DNA of 64,000 nt from an uncultured Collinsella sp. (GCA_900543515.1 UQRW01000002.1:29492-93491), one strand, 5' to 3'; shown: positions 10,062-18,631, counted from the stretch's first letter. Program-made: numbers and translations. The notes: generated from the sequence alone by a model not told the origin.

Positions 10062-11723
10062 ATGATTGCAAAGACCATTCGCACCTGTTTTCCTATCGCT
10101 GCGGCTGCCGTTTCCGACAAGGCCGAGGAGATCAACAAGCTCAACGTCTTCCCCGTACCCGACGGCGATACCGGCACCAACATGTCGCTCACGCTCGCCT
10201 CGGTGACCAAGGAGCTCTCCGCCCTTCCCGCCGATGCCGACATGGAGGCCATCGCCGGCGCCATCACTCACGGCTCCCTCATGGGCGCCCGCGGTAACTC
10301 CGGCGTCATCACGTCGCAGATTCTGCGCGGCGTGGCCGAGGGCCTCGTCTCTGCCGATGAGCCCATCACCTCCGCCAACATCGCTTATGCGTTCCGTCGT
10401 GCCGTCAAGGTCGCCTTCCAGGCCGTCCGCAAGCCCATCGAGGGCACGATCCTCACGGTCCTGCGCGATGTCTCGACCAAGGCAGACGAGTGCGAGAAGA
10501 AGAAGTTCTCTGCCGAGGATGCGCTCGACGCCATCGTCGTCGAGGCCTACCAGTCCGTCGCCCGCACGCCCGACCTGCTGCCCGTTCTGAAGGAGAACGG
10601 CGTGGTCGACTCCGGCGCCTTTGGCTTTGCCATCTTCCTGGAGAACTTTGTTGCCGCCGCGCTTGGCCGCAGCACCGTTGTCGAGGATTTCTCCGCCACG
10701 TTTGATTCCGCTGGCTCTGCCCGCGACGCGGCCCTCGGTCGCGTTGAGATCGAGGCCAACGATGACTGGGAGGGCTCGGAGTTCCGCTACTGCAACGAGT
10801 TCCTCTTTAAGGCCGACGCCCCGTTTGACGAGGACGAGTGCCTTAAGTTCCTGGGCTCCATGGGTGACTGCGAGCTGCTCGTGGGTGCCTACCCCGACTA
10901 TAAGATTCATGTGCACTCCAACACCCCCAACCTGGTGCTCGAGCACATGCTGCAGCTCGGTCAGATCTATGAGGTCTTTATCCACAACATGGAGATGGAG
11001 GCCCACGACCGTACCGCCAAGATTCACGAGGACCAGGAGAAGGCCGCCGAGCCCGAGAAGGCCCTGGGCTTTGTCGCCGTTGCCGCCGGTTCCGGCGAGG
11101 CAGACATCCTCAAGTCTCTCGGCGTCGACGTAATCGTGTCGGGTGGTCAGACCATGAACCCCTCGACTGCAGACCTGCTGGGCGCCGTCGACCAGGTCAA
11201 CGCGACCTCGGTCATCATCCTGCCCAATAACGGCAACATCCGCATGGCTGCCGAGGCCGCAGCCTCTGCCTGCACCGACAAGAAGGTCGCCGTCGTTCCC
11301 ACGAAGACCGTCCCGCAGGCGTTCTCCGCGCTGTTCGCCGTCCTGCCCGATTCTGAGCTCGAGGACGCCGTCGCCGCCATGGTCGATGCCATCAGCGAGG
11401 TCCGCGATGGCGAGGTTACCCGCGCCGTGCGCGACTCCAGCGCCTCCGACGGCTCGCCGATTCACTCCGGTGATGTCATGGGCATCATCGCCGGCTCCAT
11501 CGACGTGGTCGGCTCCGACGTGAAGCAGGTCACGCTCGACTGCATCAACCGCATGCAGGAGGAAGAGGAGGGCGACGCGCTGACGATTCTGGCCGGCGAG
11601 GAGCTGTCCGATGAGGCCTTCCAGGAGATCGTTGACGCTATCGAGGAGGCTCAGCCCGATCTGGAGATTGACGCCCATCGTGGCGAGCAGCCGCTCTATC
11701 CCGTGATCTTCTCGATCGAGTAG
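10062..11723 (+). CDS. DAK2 domain protein, YloV/FakA family fatty acid kinase
   Basis: The protein has 553 residues with an N-terminal DhaL/DAK2 nucleotide-binding domain. Its signature PVPDGDTGTNMSLTL appears here as FPVPDGDTGTNMSLTL, followed by HGSLMGARGNSGVITSQI. A C-terminal FakA-like domain completes the family architecture. FakA phosphorylates fatty acids carried by DegV-type FakB proteins before phospholipid synthesis. No degV/fakB gene is in the window, but plsX and acpP lie a few kilobases downstream, consistent with a lipid role. It follows the asp23-like gene and precedes recG, as yloV does in Bacillus. Confidence 0.88.
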   Translation: MIAKTIRTCFPIAAAAVSDKAEEINKLNVFPVPDGDTGTNMSLTLASVTKELSALPADADMEAIAGAITHGSLMGARGNSGVITSQILRGVAEGLVSADEPITSANIAYAFRRAVKVAFQAVRKPIEGTILTVLRDVSTKADECEKKKFSAEDALDAIVVEAYQSVARTPDLLPVLKENGVVDSGAFGFAIFLENFVAAALGRSTVVEDFSATFDSAGSARDAALGRVEIEANDDWEGSEFRYCNEFLFKADAPFDEDECLKFLGSMGDCELLVGAYPDYKIHVHSNTPNLVLEHMLQLGQIYEVFIHNMEMEAHDRTAKIHEDQEKAAEPEKALGFVAVAAGSGEADILKSLGVDVIVSGGQTMNPSTADLLGAVDQVNATSVIILPNNGNIRMAAEAAASACTDKKVAVVPTKTVPQAFSALFAVLPDSELEDAVAAMVDAISEVRDGEVTRAVRDSSASDGSPIHSGDVMGIIAGSIDVVGSDVKQVTLDCINRMQEEEEGDALTILAGEELSDEAFQEIVDAIEEAQPDLEIDAHRGEQPLYPVIFSIE

Positions 11724-11733
11724 GCAACTGCCC

Positions 11734-13911
11734 ATGTCCGAGCTGTGCTCCGTGCCGCGCGTCTCGGAGCGCTTTGCCCAGAGCAATGCGCTCGACGAGG
11801 ATATCGCGCGACTCAAATATGTTTCGGGTAAACGTGAGGAGGCCCTTCGCCGTCTGGGAATTCGGACGGTGGGGGACCTCCTTCTCCATATCCCTCATCG
11901 ATACCTCGACTTTACCCGTTCGTGGTCCATCGAGATGGCGCCCATCGGTACCGTGTGCACCATCATCGCCACGGTCGACCGTATCGTCCAAAAGCAGCCG
12001 CGTCCGCGCATGCAGGTGACTGAGGTCTCACTTGTTGACGAGACGGGCGTTCTGCAGGTCGCCTTTTTCCGCCAGCCCTGGATTGCCCAGCAGCTTAAGC
12101 AGGGCGACCGCCTGGCCGTGATGGGCAAGGTCGAGTTTGCCTACGGCTTTAAGCAGATGGCCTCGCCCCACTTTGAAAAGCTCGAGGACGGGCGCGCCGC
12201 AGGCACCATTCTGCCGGTCCATTACGTGAGCGATGGCGTGAGCCAGGCGTGGATGCGCCGCATCGTAAGCGGCGCGCTCGAGGTCGTCGGCAATCCGTTC
12301 GATCCGATTCCCGCGCCGCTGCGCGCAAAGCGGAAGCTCATGAGCAATGCCCGCGCGTTGCGTTCGATCCACTTTCCCTCGAGCATGGCTGAGCGCGACA
12401 TCGCACGCCGGCGTCTTGCCTACGAGGAGTGCCTCTACCTGCAGCTGGCGCTGCGTCTGCGCAACGACGGCGGCCTGGTCGATGTGGTGCCCTATGCCCA
12501 CACTGCGGGCGAGCATCTGGGCGCGCTAAAACAGGCCCTTCCGTTTTCGCTGAGCGACGAGCAGGAGGCCGCATTCCAAGACATCCTGCATGACATGTGC
12601 GATGGCGGACGCGTGATGAACCGTCTGCTGCTGGGCGATGTCGGTACCGGTAAGACCGCCGTTGCCGCCTGCGCGCTGGCTGTGGCTGCCGATAGCGGCA
12701 CGCAGGCCTGCGTTATGGCGCCCACGGGCGTGCTGGCGCGCCAATATGCCGATAAGACCGGCCCTCTGCTCTCGCAGGCCGGCATGTCCTGGGCGCTTCT
12801 GACGGGCGCCACGCCGGCCGCAGAGCGCGAGCGCATCCATGCCCAGCTGGAATCGGGCGAGCTTGACGTGCTCTTTGGCACCCATGCGGTGCTTTCGGAT
12901 AACGTTGCGTTCAAGCATCTGTCGCTCGTGGTCATCGATGAACAGCACCGGTTTGGTGTGGGCCAACGCAACGCCCTGCGCGCGAAGGGGCCGGGTGCCG
13001 ATCTGCTCGTTATGACGGCGACGCCCATCCCGCGTACGCTGGCGCTTTCGGTCTACGGCGATCTGGACACGAGTATCATCCGCCATCGGCCAGTCCCTGG
13101 CGCTGGCGTGACGACACGCGTGCTCACCGAGTCGAGCCGTGACCTCGCCTATGGCGCCATCCGCGAGGCGCATGAAAAGGGTCAGCAGGCCTACGTGATT
13201 TGCCCGCTCGTGGAGCCGAGTGACTCGGCCGATGAGCTGGAAGACGTGCCCGGTATCGCCCGCGACGACGAGGGCCGCGTGACGGTCCCCGTGCCGCTGC
13301 ACGATACGGCGACCGAGCTCGATCGCTTGCGTCTGGCGTTGCCGGGTCTTGCCATCGCGCGCCTCCACGGCCGCATGCCAGCGGGGGAGAAGGACCAGGT
13401 TATCGATGCCTTCAAGCGTGGCGAGATTGACGTGCTCGTCTCGACTACGGTGGTCGAGGTGGGCGTTGACGTGCCCAACGCCACCGTCATGGTCATCGAG
13501 AACGGCGAGCGCTTTGGTTTGGCTGCCCTGCACCAGCTGCGCGGCCGCGTGGGCCGTGGCGGCGTGTCGGGCACGTGCCTGGTCATGACGCACTCCAAGG
13601 GCAACGGCGGCGCATCGGCGGCGCAAGACCGTCTCCAGTCGCTCGAAAAAACTTCGGATGGTTTTACGCTTGCCCAGATGGACCTGCGTTTGCGCCACGA
13701 GGGCGAAATCCTGGGGTACCGCCAGCATGGCGGCGTGACCTTGCGCTTTGTGGATCTGGACGCCGATGAGGACCTTATCGAATGGGCCCATTTGGACGCG
13801 GTCGAGCTCTTGCGGTATGCTTGCAACCTTGACTCTGTGGCGACGCGTCCCTTGCGCGACGCGGTCGCCACGCGCTATCGACATATCTTTAAGGAGGTCA
13901 GCGGAGGATGA
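11734..13911 (+). CDS. recG: ATP-dependent DNA helicase RecG
   Basis: RecG remodels stalled replication forks and Holliday junctions. The protein has 725 residues. The N-terminal wedge (OB-fold) domain covers roughly residues 20-160. The helicase motifs follow: GDVGTGKTAVAA (Walker A), the DEQHRFGVGQR form of motif II typical of RecG, MTATPIPRTLAL (motif III) and the C-terminal HQLRGRVGRGG (motif VI). It begins 10 bases after the DAK2 gene and its stop overlaps rsmD in an ATGA arrangement. Confidence 0.97.
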   Translation: MSELCSVPRVSERFAQSNALDEDIARLKYVSGKREEALRRLGIRTVGDLLLHIPHRYLDFTRSWSIEMAPIGTVCTIIATVDRIVQKQPRPRMQVTEVSLVDETGVLQVAFFRQPWIAQQLKQGDRLAVMGKVEFAYGFKQMASPHFEKLEDGRAAGTILPVHYVSDGVSQAWMRRIVSGALEVVGNPFDPIPAPLRAKRKLMSNARALRSIHFPSSMAERDIARRRLAYEECLYLQLALRLRNDGGLVDVVPYAHTAGEHLGALKQALPFSLSDEQEAAFQDILHDMCDGGRVMNRLLLGDVGTGKTAVAACALAVAADSGTQACVMAPTGVLARQYADKTGPLLSQAGMSWALLTGATPAAERERIHAQLESGELDVLFGTHAVLSDNVAFKHLSLVVIDEQHRFGVGQRNALRAKGPGADLLVMTATPIPRTLALSVYGDLDTSIIRHRPVPGAGVTTRVLTESSRDLAYGAIREAHEKGQQAYVICPLVEPSDSADELEDVPGIARDDEGRVTVPVPLHDTATELDRLRLALPGLAIARLHGRMPAGEKDQVIDAFKRGEIDVLVSTTVVEVGVDVPNATVMVIENGERFGLAALHQLRGRVGRGGVSGTCLVMTHSKGNGGASAAQDRLQSLEKTSDGFTLAQMDLRLRHEGEILGYRQHGGVTLRFVDLDADEDLIEWAHLDAVELLRYACNLDSVATRPLRDAVATRYRHIFKEVSGG

Positions 13912-14564
13912 GAATCATCGGCGGTGAATGGCGCGGTCGTAAGATCGAGGAGCCCCGTGGTCGCGATGTCACCCGCCCCACGACTGATCGCGTGCGCGAG
14001 GCGTGCGCATCTATGGTCATGTCGGCATTCGATTTCGATTTGGACGAGGTTCGTGTGTTGGACGCCTTTGGCGGCTCCGGTGCCTTAGGGTTAGAGATGC
14101 TCTCTCGTGGGGCCCGCTCGCTCACGACGTTTGAGATCGATCGCAACGCCGCGCGGCTCATTACCAAGAATATCGAGTCGCTCTGCCATGACCGTGCGCG
14201 TTGGCGCGTGGTCACGGGCGACATGCTGACGAGTGCCTCACGCGGTCGTGTACCGGGCGGCCCCTTTGATCTGGTCCTGCTCGACCCGCCCTATGCTTTT
14301 GGTGCCGAGCCGGTCGAGGAACTGCTGCAGAATCTGGCCCAGCAGGGTCTGCTTGCGTCTGGCGCTTACGCCCTGTTTGAGCATGCCGCCGCCGATGCGG
14401 GCGCGCATCCGGCAGACTTTGAGACTGTACGTGAGAAGCGCTACGGCATTACCTCGGTCGACCTGCTCCGTTGGGTCGGCGATGACGATGGTGAGGGCGA
14501 TAGCGCCGGCACCGATGCTGACAACAATGATGCCACGACGTTTCAGGAGGACGCCCATGAATGA
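13908..14564 (+). CDS. rsmD: 16S rRNA (guanine(966)-N(2))-methyltransferase RsmD
   Basis: RsmD methylates G966 of 16S rRNA. The protein has 218 residues. It starts MRIIGGEWRGRKI, the usual family start, and carries the SAM-binding FGGSGALGLEMLSRGA and the catalytic DPPY in LVLLDPPYAF. The last ~25 residues are a loose acidic tail (Asp/Glu/Asn) beyond the usual end of the family. It overlaps recG by four bases and coaD by eight; rsmD-coaD is a very common gene pair. Confidence 0.94.
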   Translation: MRIIGGEWRGRKIEEPRGRDVTRPTTDRVREACASMVMSAFDFDLDEVRVLDAFGGSGALGLEMLSRGARSLTTFEIDRNAARLITKNIESLCHDRARWRVVTGDMLTSASRGRVPGGPFDLVLLDPPYAFGAEPVEELLQNLAQQGLLASGAYALFEHAAADAGAHPADFETVREKRYGITSVDLLRWVGDDDGEGDSAGTDADNNDATTFQEDAHE

Positions 14565-15054
14565 CACCATCAACCGCGTGATCGTCCCGGGCACCTTCGA
14601 TCCCATCACGTTTGGCCATATCGATGTGATCCGCCGCGCCCGCCGCATCTTTCCCAGTGTGATCGTCGCTGTTGCAGAGTCGCAGGGTAAAAACGGTGTG
14701 GGCACCACGTTTATGCTCGATGAGCGCGTGGCGCTGGCCCGCGAGGCGCTCGGTGATATCGACGGCGTCGAAGTCCTGCCCTTTACCGGCCTCTTGGTCG
14801 ACTTCGCTCGTGAGCAGGGGGCGGGGGCCGTGGTCAAGGGCCTGCGCGCCATGACCGACTTTGAGTATGAGCTGCAGCAGGCCGACCTCAATTATCGCTT
14901 GGATAGCGAGCTGGAGTCCATCTTTGTCATGAGTGCTCCGCAGTACGGTTACATCTCGAGCTCGGTCGTTCGCCAGATCGCCTCGCTCGGCAGCGATGTA
15001 TCGACGTTTGTGCCGCCCAACGTGGTCGAAGCGCTCAGACATCGCTTTTCGTGA
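14557..15054 (+). CDS. coaD: Pantetheine-phosphate adenylyltransferase CoaD
   Basis: CoaD makes dephospho-CoA from 4'-phosphopantetheine and ATP. The protein has 165 residues from ATG 14557, which has AGGAGG nine bases upstream inside rsmD. The nucleotidyltransferase signature GTFDPITFGHIDVI (TxGH) is present near the start, and the C-terminal ISSSVVRQIA stands in the place of the usual ISSTxVR. The 8-base overlap with rsmD implies coupled translation. Confidence 0.95.
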   Translation: MNDTINRVIVPGTFDPITFGHIDVIRRARRIFPSVIVAVAESQGKNGVGTTFMLDERVALAREALGDIDGVEVLPFTGLLVDFAREQGAGAVVKGLRAMTDFEYELQQADLNYRLDSELESIFVMSAPQYGYISSSVVRQIASLGSDVSTFVPPNVVEALRHRFS

Positions 15055-15079
15055 CGTTTTTTATTGCCTGGTGGCATGT

Positions 15080-15087
15080 GGTAAACT
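15080..15087 (+). promoter_or_regulatory. Possible extended -10 promoter (GGTAAACT)
   Basis: TGTGGTAAACT gives a TGn-type extended -10 with hexamer TAAACT, 35 bases before the next gene. It is of the same G(G/C)TAnnnT form as other sites in the window, with no clear -35. Confidence 0.4.
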
Positions 15088-15122
15088 AGCACGATGATAT
15101 GTTACCTATGAAAGGAGACCGG

Positions 15123-15620
15123 ATGCCGGGCGAGAATTTTCCTGGCGATAGGATCGTCAGCTTGGTCGATGAGCTCGAAGGGCTGATCGAGGAAGCCAAG
15201 CCGCCTTTCGGCAAGAACGCTCAGTTCAAGGTCATCGACGCCGACGTGTTCTTCAACATCCTCGATGAGATCCGCATGAGCTATCCCGAGGAATGGCAGA
15301 AGTCCCGCCGTATCCTCAAAGAGCGCGAGGAGCTTATGGCTTCCGCCGCCGCTCAGGCCGATTCCATCATCGCCGATGCTCAGCAGCAGGCCCTCACCAT
15401 TGCCGGTGAGCAGGAGATTGTCCGCCTTGCGCAGCAGCAGGCCGACGACATCCGCGATCGTGCCCAGCAGTACGAGCGCGAGACGCGTTATGCTGCCGAG
15501 GACTACGCAGAGCAGGTCTTTACGCACCTGGAGGAGAACCTCAAGAGCCTGACCGGCACCGTTACCCGTTGCCGTCAGCAGCTCAACGAGGGTGCCGCCC
15601 AGCAGAATGGTCAGTGGTAA
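15123..15620 (+). CDS. Coiled-coil protein resembling ATPase subunit b/H or DivIVA-type proteins
   Basis: I do not recognise a specific function. ATG 15123 is chosen for the AAAGGAGA just upstream, giving 165 residues. The N-terminus contains VSLVDELEGLIEEAK and a motif FFNILDEIRMSYPEE. A long Glu/Gln/Ala-rich helix follows (residues ~65-155), predicted by eye to be coiled coil and without a membrane segment. Similar proteins are often named for the b subunit of ATP synthase because of this helix, but the rest does not match. It lies between coaD and the yceD-like gene, so a housekeeping or cell-division role is plausible but unproven. Confidence 0.7.
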   Translation: MPGENFPGDRIVSLVDELEGLIEEAKPPFGKNAQFKVIDADVFFNILDEIRMSYPEEWQKSRRILKEREELMASAAAQADSIIADAQQQALTIAGEQEIVRLAQQQADDIRDRAQQYERETRYAAEDYAEQVFTHLEENLKSLTGTVTRCRQQLNEGAAQQNGQW

Positions 15621-16174
15621 TGGCTGAGTTCCCGAGCGTTACCGTCGATCTTTCCGAGCAGCTCGAGTTTCCTGGAGATTCGTTTCCGCTGACCGGTAAG
15701 GTCGATGTCGCCACCTACACGGTGGGCGAGAAGGAGTACCAGCTACAGGACGGCATCGACTACGACGTTGTCTTTATCAATGCCGGTACCGGTGTCTTGC
15801 TCACGGGCATGGTCCGCGCGCACGCCACCGGTGAGTGCGACCGTTGCCTGGAGCCCGCCTCGTTTGATATCGCCGGAGAGATCGAGGAGTTCTACCTCTT
15901 TGAGGAGCCCGAGGATCCCGAGGCCTACGAGGACGGCTACGAGCTTCTGGGTGAGGACCGCATCGTCGATCTGGGTGAGCCCATCAATGACGCGGTCGTT
16001 ATGGACACGCCGTTTGTGGTGCTCTGCAAGCCCGATTGCCGTGGTCTGTGCCCCACATGCGGTTGCAATCTCAACGTCGAGCAATGCGATTGCGCCGCCC
16101 AGGCAGAGGCAGAATGGGCCGCTGCCACGGAAAATCCATTTGCAGCATTGAAGAATCTCAAGCTTGATGAGTAA
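15620..16174 (+). CDS. YceD-family (DUF177) zinc-binding protein
   Basis: The protein has 184 residues. Its start overlaps the previous stop by one base. It has the family's beta-rich middle with GECDRCLEP and the C-terminal cysteine cluster CKPDCRGLCPTCGCNL then CDC, which very likely binds zinc. DUF177 genes are almost always directly before rpmF, as here, and the family is linked to 23S rRNA maturation and ribosome assembly. The pairing makes the identification secure although the mechanism is not known in detail. Confidence 0.88.
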   Translation: MAEFPSVTVDLSEQLEFPGDSFPLTGKVDVATYTVGEKEYQLQDGIDYDVVFINAGTGVLLTGMVRAHATGECDRCLEPASFDIAGEIEEFYLFEEPEDPEAYEDGYELLGEDRIVDLGEPINDAVVMDTPFVVLCKPDCRGLCPTCGCNLNVEQCDCAAQAEAEWAAATENPFAALKNLKLDE

Positions 16175-16180
16175 AACTGT

Positions 16181-16188
16181 GGTAGTAT
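16181..16188 (+). promoter_or_regulatory. Possible extended -10 promoter before rpmF (GGTAGTAT)
   Basis: TGTGGTAGTAT, 51 bases before the rpmF start, is a TGn-type extended -10 with TAGTAT. It overlaps the gap after the yceD-like gene and could give rpmF extra transcription. Confidence 0.4.
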
Positions 16189-16238
16189 CGCTACTTGCGC
16201 GTAATCGCCACACTGGATAGTTCATAAGGAAGGTCACT

Positions 16239-16418
16239 ATGCCCGTACCTAAACAAAAGCAGGGTCGTATCCGCACTCACACCCGTCGTTCCGCCAACAT
16301 GAAGATCTCGGCTGCGGCTCAGTCCACGTGCCCCCGTTGCGGCGCTGTCAAGCTTCCGCACCACGTGTGCCCCAGCTGCGGTTTCTACAAGGACCGCGAG
16401 GTTATCGTTACCGAGTAA
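16239..16418 (+). CDS. rpmF: 50S ribosomal protein L32
   Basis: A 59-residue L32 begins MPVPKQKQGRIRTHTRRS and carries two Cys pairs, CPRC and CPSC, the zinc-ribbon (C+) form. AAGGAAGG stands five bases before the ATG. The pair yceD-rpmF and the following plsX are the usual neighbours in many bacteria, linking ribosome and lipid synthesis genes. Confidence 0.97.
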   Translation: MPVPKQKQGRIRTHTRRSANMKISAAAQSTCPRCGAVKLPHHVCPSCGFYKDREVIVTE

Positions 16419-16419
16419 C

Positions 16420-16427
16420 GGTATACT
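16420..16427 (+). promoter_or_regulatory. Possible promoter -10 between rpmF and plsX (GGTATACT)
   Basis: GGTATACT follows the rpmF stop by one base. TATACT is close to consensus. However, a terminator-like hairpin lies between it and plsX, so its use is uncertain. Confidence 0.3.
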
Positions 16428-16458
16428 CTAGATGCGATGCCGTTCCAAATGGAACCAC

Positions 16459-16489
16459 AATGGCCGGCTCAATGAGTCGGCCATTTTTG
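16459..16489 (+). terminator. Terminator or attenuator between rpmF and plsX
   Basis: AATGGCCGGCTC and GAGTCGGCCATTTTT form a hairpin with one G-T pair and a loop of four, followed by T residues. It ends 16 bases before the plsX start, so it could trim rpmF mRNA while letting part of the transcription continue. Confidence 0.75.
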
Positions 16490-16505
16490 TATAAGGAGCA
16501 TGTAT

Positions 16506-17525
16506 ATGAGTAACGTTCGCGTTTGTGTAGACGTTGTGGGCGGAGACGAGAAACCTCAGGTTGTTCTCGATGGTATCGAGGCTGCGCTTGCCGCCGATCC
16601 CGATATCGAGGTCTTGGCAGCTGGCCCCGCCGAAATCGTCAATCCCTTTGCCGCCTCCCATGCGCGCGTCGAGGCCCTGGAGGCACCCGACGTTATCGCC
16701 ATGGATGACGATCCCATTCGCGCCGTGATGACCAAGCGTAAGTCGTCGATCGTGCTGTCGTGTCGCGCCATTAAGAAGGGCAACGCGGATGCGTTCTTCT
16801 CCGCCGGCTCGACCGGTGCCATGACCGCCGCTGCCACCGCCTACGTGACGCCGTTTAGGTATCAGGCCGAAGGCAAGAAGCAGCCGGTGCGTCCGTGCCT
16901 CACCAATGCGTTGCCCAATCGCGCCGGCGGTCTGACGGTGCTGTGCGACATGGGTGCCAACCCCGATGTGGAGGTCGATGACATGGTGCGTTTTGCTCAG
17001 ATGGGTAGCGCCTATGCCCGCGTCGTCCTGGGCATCGAGCATCCCCGCGTGGGCCTGCTTGCCAACGGCACCGAGGACGAGAAGGGCTCCAACTTTACCA
17101 AGGCCTGCTTCCCGGCCATGAAAGCCGCCGTTCCCGGCTTTGTTGGTAACTGCGAGGGCACCGATCTTACGTCGGGCAATTTTGACGTCGTGGTCGCCGA
17201 CGGCATGTCGGGCAACATCGCGCTCAAGGCCACCGAGGGCGCTGCCAAGTTTTTGCTGCAGGAACTCAAGGGTGCCTTTATGGCCTCGCTCGGCACCAAG
17301 ATCGCCGCGCTGCTCATTAAAAAGCAGATGCGCGAGATTAAAGCCAAGCTTTCGGGCGACGCCAAGGGCGGCGCGATTCTTTTGGGCCTGCGCGGCGTGG
17401 TCCTGATCGGCCATGGTGCCACCTCGGTCGAGGCTGTTAAAAACGGTACGCTTGCGGCGGCCGAAGCCGTGCGCGCCGGGCTGGTCGAGAATGTCGCCAA
17501 CTCTATGGACGGTATCGTTTTATAA
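16506..17525 (+). CDS. plsX: Phosphate acyltransferase PlsX
   Basis: PlsX converts acyl-ACP to acyl-phosphate, the first dedicated step of phospholipid synthesis in PlsX/PlsY bacteria. ATG 16506 is preferred over ATG 16500, because AAGGAG (16493-16498) is correctly spaced only for the second. The protein has 339 residues. It shows CVDVVGGDEKPQ at the start, FFSAGSTGAMTAAATAYV (the family GNTGA-type loop) and LCDMGANPDV. acpP follows, as expected for the pathway. The usual fabD and fabG between them are absent here. Confidence 0.94.
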   Translation: MSNVRVCVDVVGGDEKPQVVLDGIEAALAADPDIEVLAAGPAEIVNPFAASHARVEALEAPDVIAMDDDPIRAVMTKRKSSIVLSCRAIKKGNADAFFSAGSTGAMTAAATAYVTPFRYQAEGKKQPVRPCLTNALPNRAGGLTVLCDMGANPDVEVDDMVRFAQMGSAYARVVLGIEHPRVGLLANGTEDEKGSNFTKACFPAMKAAVPGFVGNCEGTDLTSGNFDVVVADGMSGNIALKATEGAAKFLLQELKGAFMASLGTKIAALLIKKQMREIKAKLSGDAKGGAILLGLRGVVLIGHGATSVEAVKNGTLAAAEAVRAGLVENVANSMDGIVL

Positions 17526-17570
17526 GAGCGAGTTAGAGTGCTGTTATGTGCTTCGCGGCGCACGTCGTGG

Positions 17571-17578
17571 GGTAGAAT
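17571..17578 (+). promoter_or_regulatory. Possible promoter -10 before acpP (GGTAGAAT)
   Basis: GGGGTAGAAT lies 72 bases before the acpP ATG. The -10 would be TAGAAT. The perfect palindrome at 17592 would then lie from about +7 to +28 of the transcript. Confidence 0.4.
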
Positions 17579-17591
17579 CAGAACCGTGTCT

Positions 17592-17613
17592 TGGTACCGC
17601 CCGGGCGGTACCA
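17592..17613. promoter_or_regulatory. Perfect 22-bp palindrome upstream of acpP
   Basis: The sequence TGGTACCGCC followed by its exact reverse complement GGCGGTACCA (17592-17601 with 17604-17613, and CG at the centre) is a perfect dyad with no loop. It sits just downstream of a likely -10. It could be an operator for a dimeric regulator of acpP-rnc, or a hairpin in the leader; the following ATTCTTTT is a weak T-tract, so a terminator is also possible. Confidence 0.5.
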
Positions 17614-17649
17614 TTCTTTTGGTATTCATGCACTATGAGAGGAAGCGCT

Positions 17650-17892
17650 ATGGACCGCTCCGAAATCTTCGACAAGATCGCCGAGGTCGCTGCTGACGTT
17701 CTGGGCGTCGATGTTGCCGAAATTAGCGATGAGACCACCTTTGACGACCTCGATGCCAACTCGCTCGAGCGCCTGCAGCTGGTTACGGCTATCGAGGACG
17801 AGTTCAACCTCGAGATCGATGACGAGACCCTTCTCTCGCTCAACTCTGTCGCCGACGCCGTCGACGCTATCGAAGCTGCCAAGGAGGCCTAA
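17650..17892 (+). CDS. acpP: Acyl carrier protein
   Basis: ACP carries growing acyl chains on a phosphopantetheine arm. The protein has 80 residues and is very acidic. The attachment region reads DDLDANSLERLQLVTAIEDE; the modified Ser is residue 38. The normal DSL motif is NSL here, with Asn in place of the conserved Asp. Helix II and the rest of the fold look normal. It starts with ATG after GAGAGGAAG. The next gene, rnc, uses a TTG only three bases after this stop, the conserved acpP-rnc pair. Confidence 0.92.
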   Translation: MDRSEIFDKIAEVAADVLGVDVAEISDETTFDDLDANSLERLQLVTAIEDEFNLEIDDETLLSLNSVADAVDAIEAAKEA

Positions 17893-17895
17893 GTC

Positions 17896-18621
17896 TTGGC
17901 TTTATCCGACCGACTTACGCGCGCCCAGGAAATCTTGGGCCACGAGTTCAACAATAAGGTGCTGCTGCGCGCGGCGCTTACGCATCCCTCGGCAGTCGAG
18001 GGCCAGCCGGTTTCTGCCAGCTATGAGCGCCTTGAGTTCTTGGGCGATTCCATTTTGGGCGCTGTGGTCGCACGCTCCCTGTTTGAGTCCTATCCGGAGT
18101 TTGACGAGGGCAAGCTCACACGCCTGAAGGTGTCGCTTGTCTCGGGCGCTACGCTGTCCGAGGTTTCTCACGAGCTGGGCATCGACGACATCATCATCTT
18201 TGGTGCCTCCGAGACCGGTACCGGTGCGCGCGGCCTGCATTCGGCCCTCGAGAACGTCTATGAGTCGCTCGTGGGCGCGTTGTACCTGGATGCCGGCTGG
18301 GATGCCGCGGCAGAGTTCATTCACCGTACGCTTAAGCCGCATTTGGCTTCCGAGCGTGCCGAGCATCCTGCGAACCCCAAGTCGTTTTTGCAGGAGTGCG
18401 TGCAAGCCGACGGTCACGAACCCCCGGCGTACAAGCTCGTTGGCTCCGAGGGCCCGGCGCATGCGCCCACCTTTACCGCCGTGGTTTTGATCGATGGTAT
18501 TCGTCAGGGTCGCGGCTCCGGCTCCTCAAAGAAGGAAGCCGAGGGAGCCGCCGCGCTCGAAGCGCTCGACCGCATGGGCTACACCACCAACGGCGTGATT
18601 CTCAACAAGAAGCCTGTTTAA
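17896..18621 (+). CDS. rnc: Ribonuclease III
   Basis: RNase III cleaves double-stranded RNA in rRNA processing and mRNA decay. The start is TTG 17896, supported by AAGGAGG eight bases upstream inside the end of acpP. The protein has 241 residues. The catalytic signature ERLEFLGDSILG is intact, with the second acidic site in ENVYESLVGALYLD. A double-stranded RNA binding domain with GRGSGSSKKEAEGAAA closes the protein. smc follows after 10 bases. Confidence 0.95.
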   Translation: MALSDRLTRAQEILGHEFNNKVLLRAALTHPSAVEGQPVSASYERLEFLGDSILGAVVARSLFESYPEFDEGKLTRLKVSLVSGATLSEVSHELGIDDIIIFGASETGTGARGLHSALENVYESLVGALYLDAGWDAAAEFIHRTLKPHLASERAEHPANPKSFLQECVQADGHEPPAYKLVGSEGPAHAPTFTAVVLIDGIRQGRGSGSSKKEAEGAAALEALDRMGYTTNGVILNKKPV

Positions 18622-18631
18622 GCGAGGAACC

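Noticed and set aside
9501..11816. Very long open frame on the minus strand (771 codons) opposite the DAK2 gene
   Set aside because: It mirrors a real gene, has low-complexity Gly/Val/Leu content, no ribosome binding site and crosses the tRNA terminator. GC-rich third positions create such frames.
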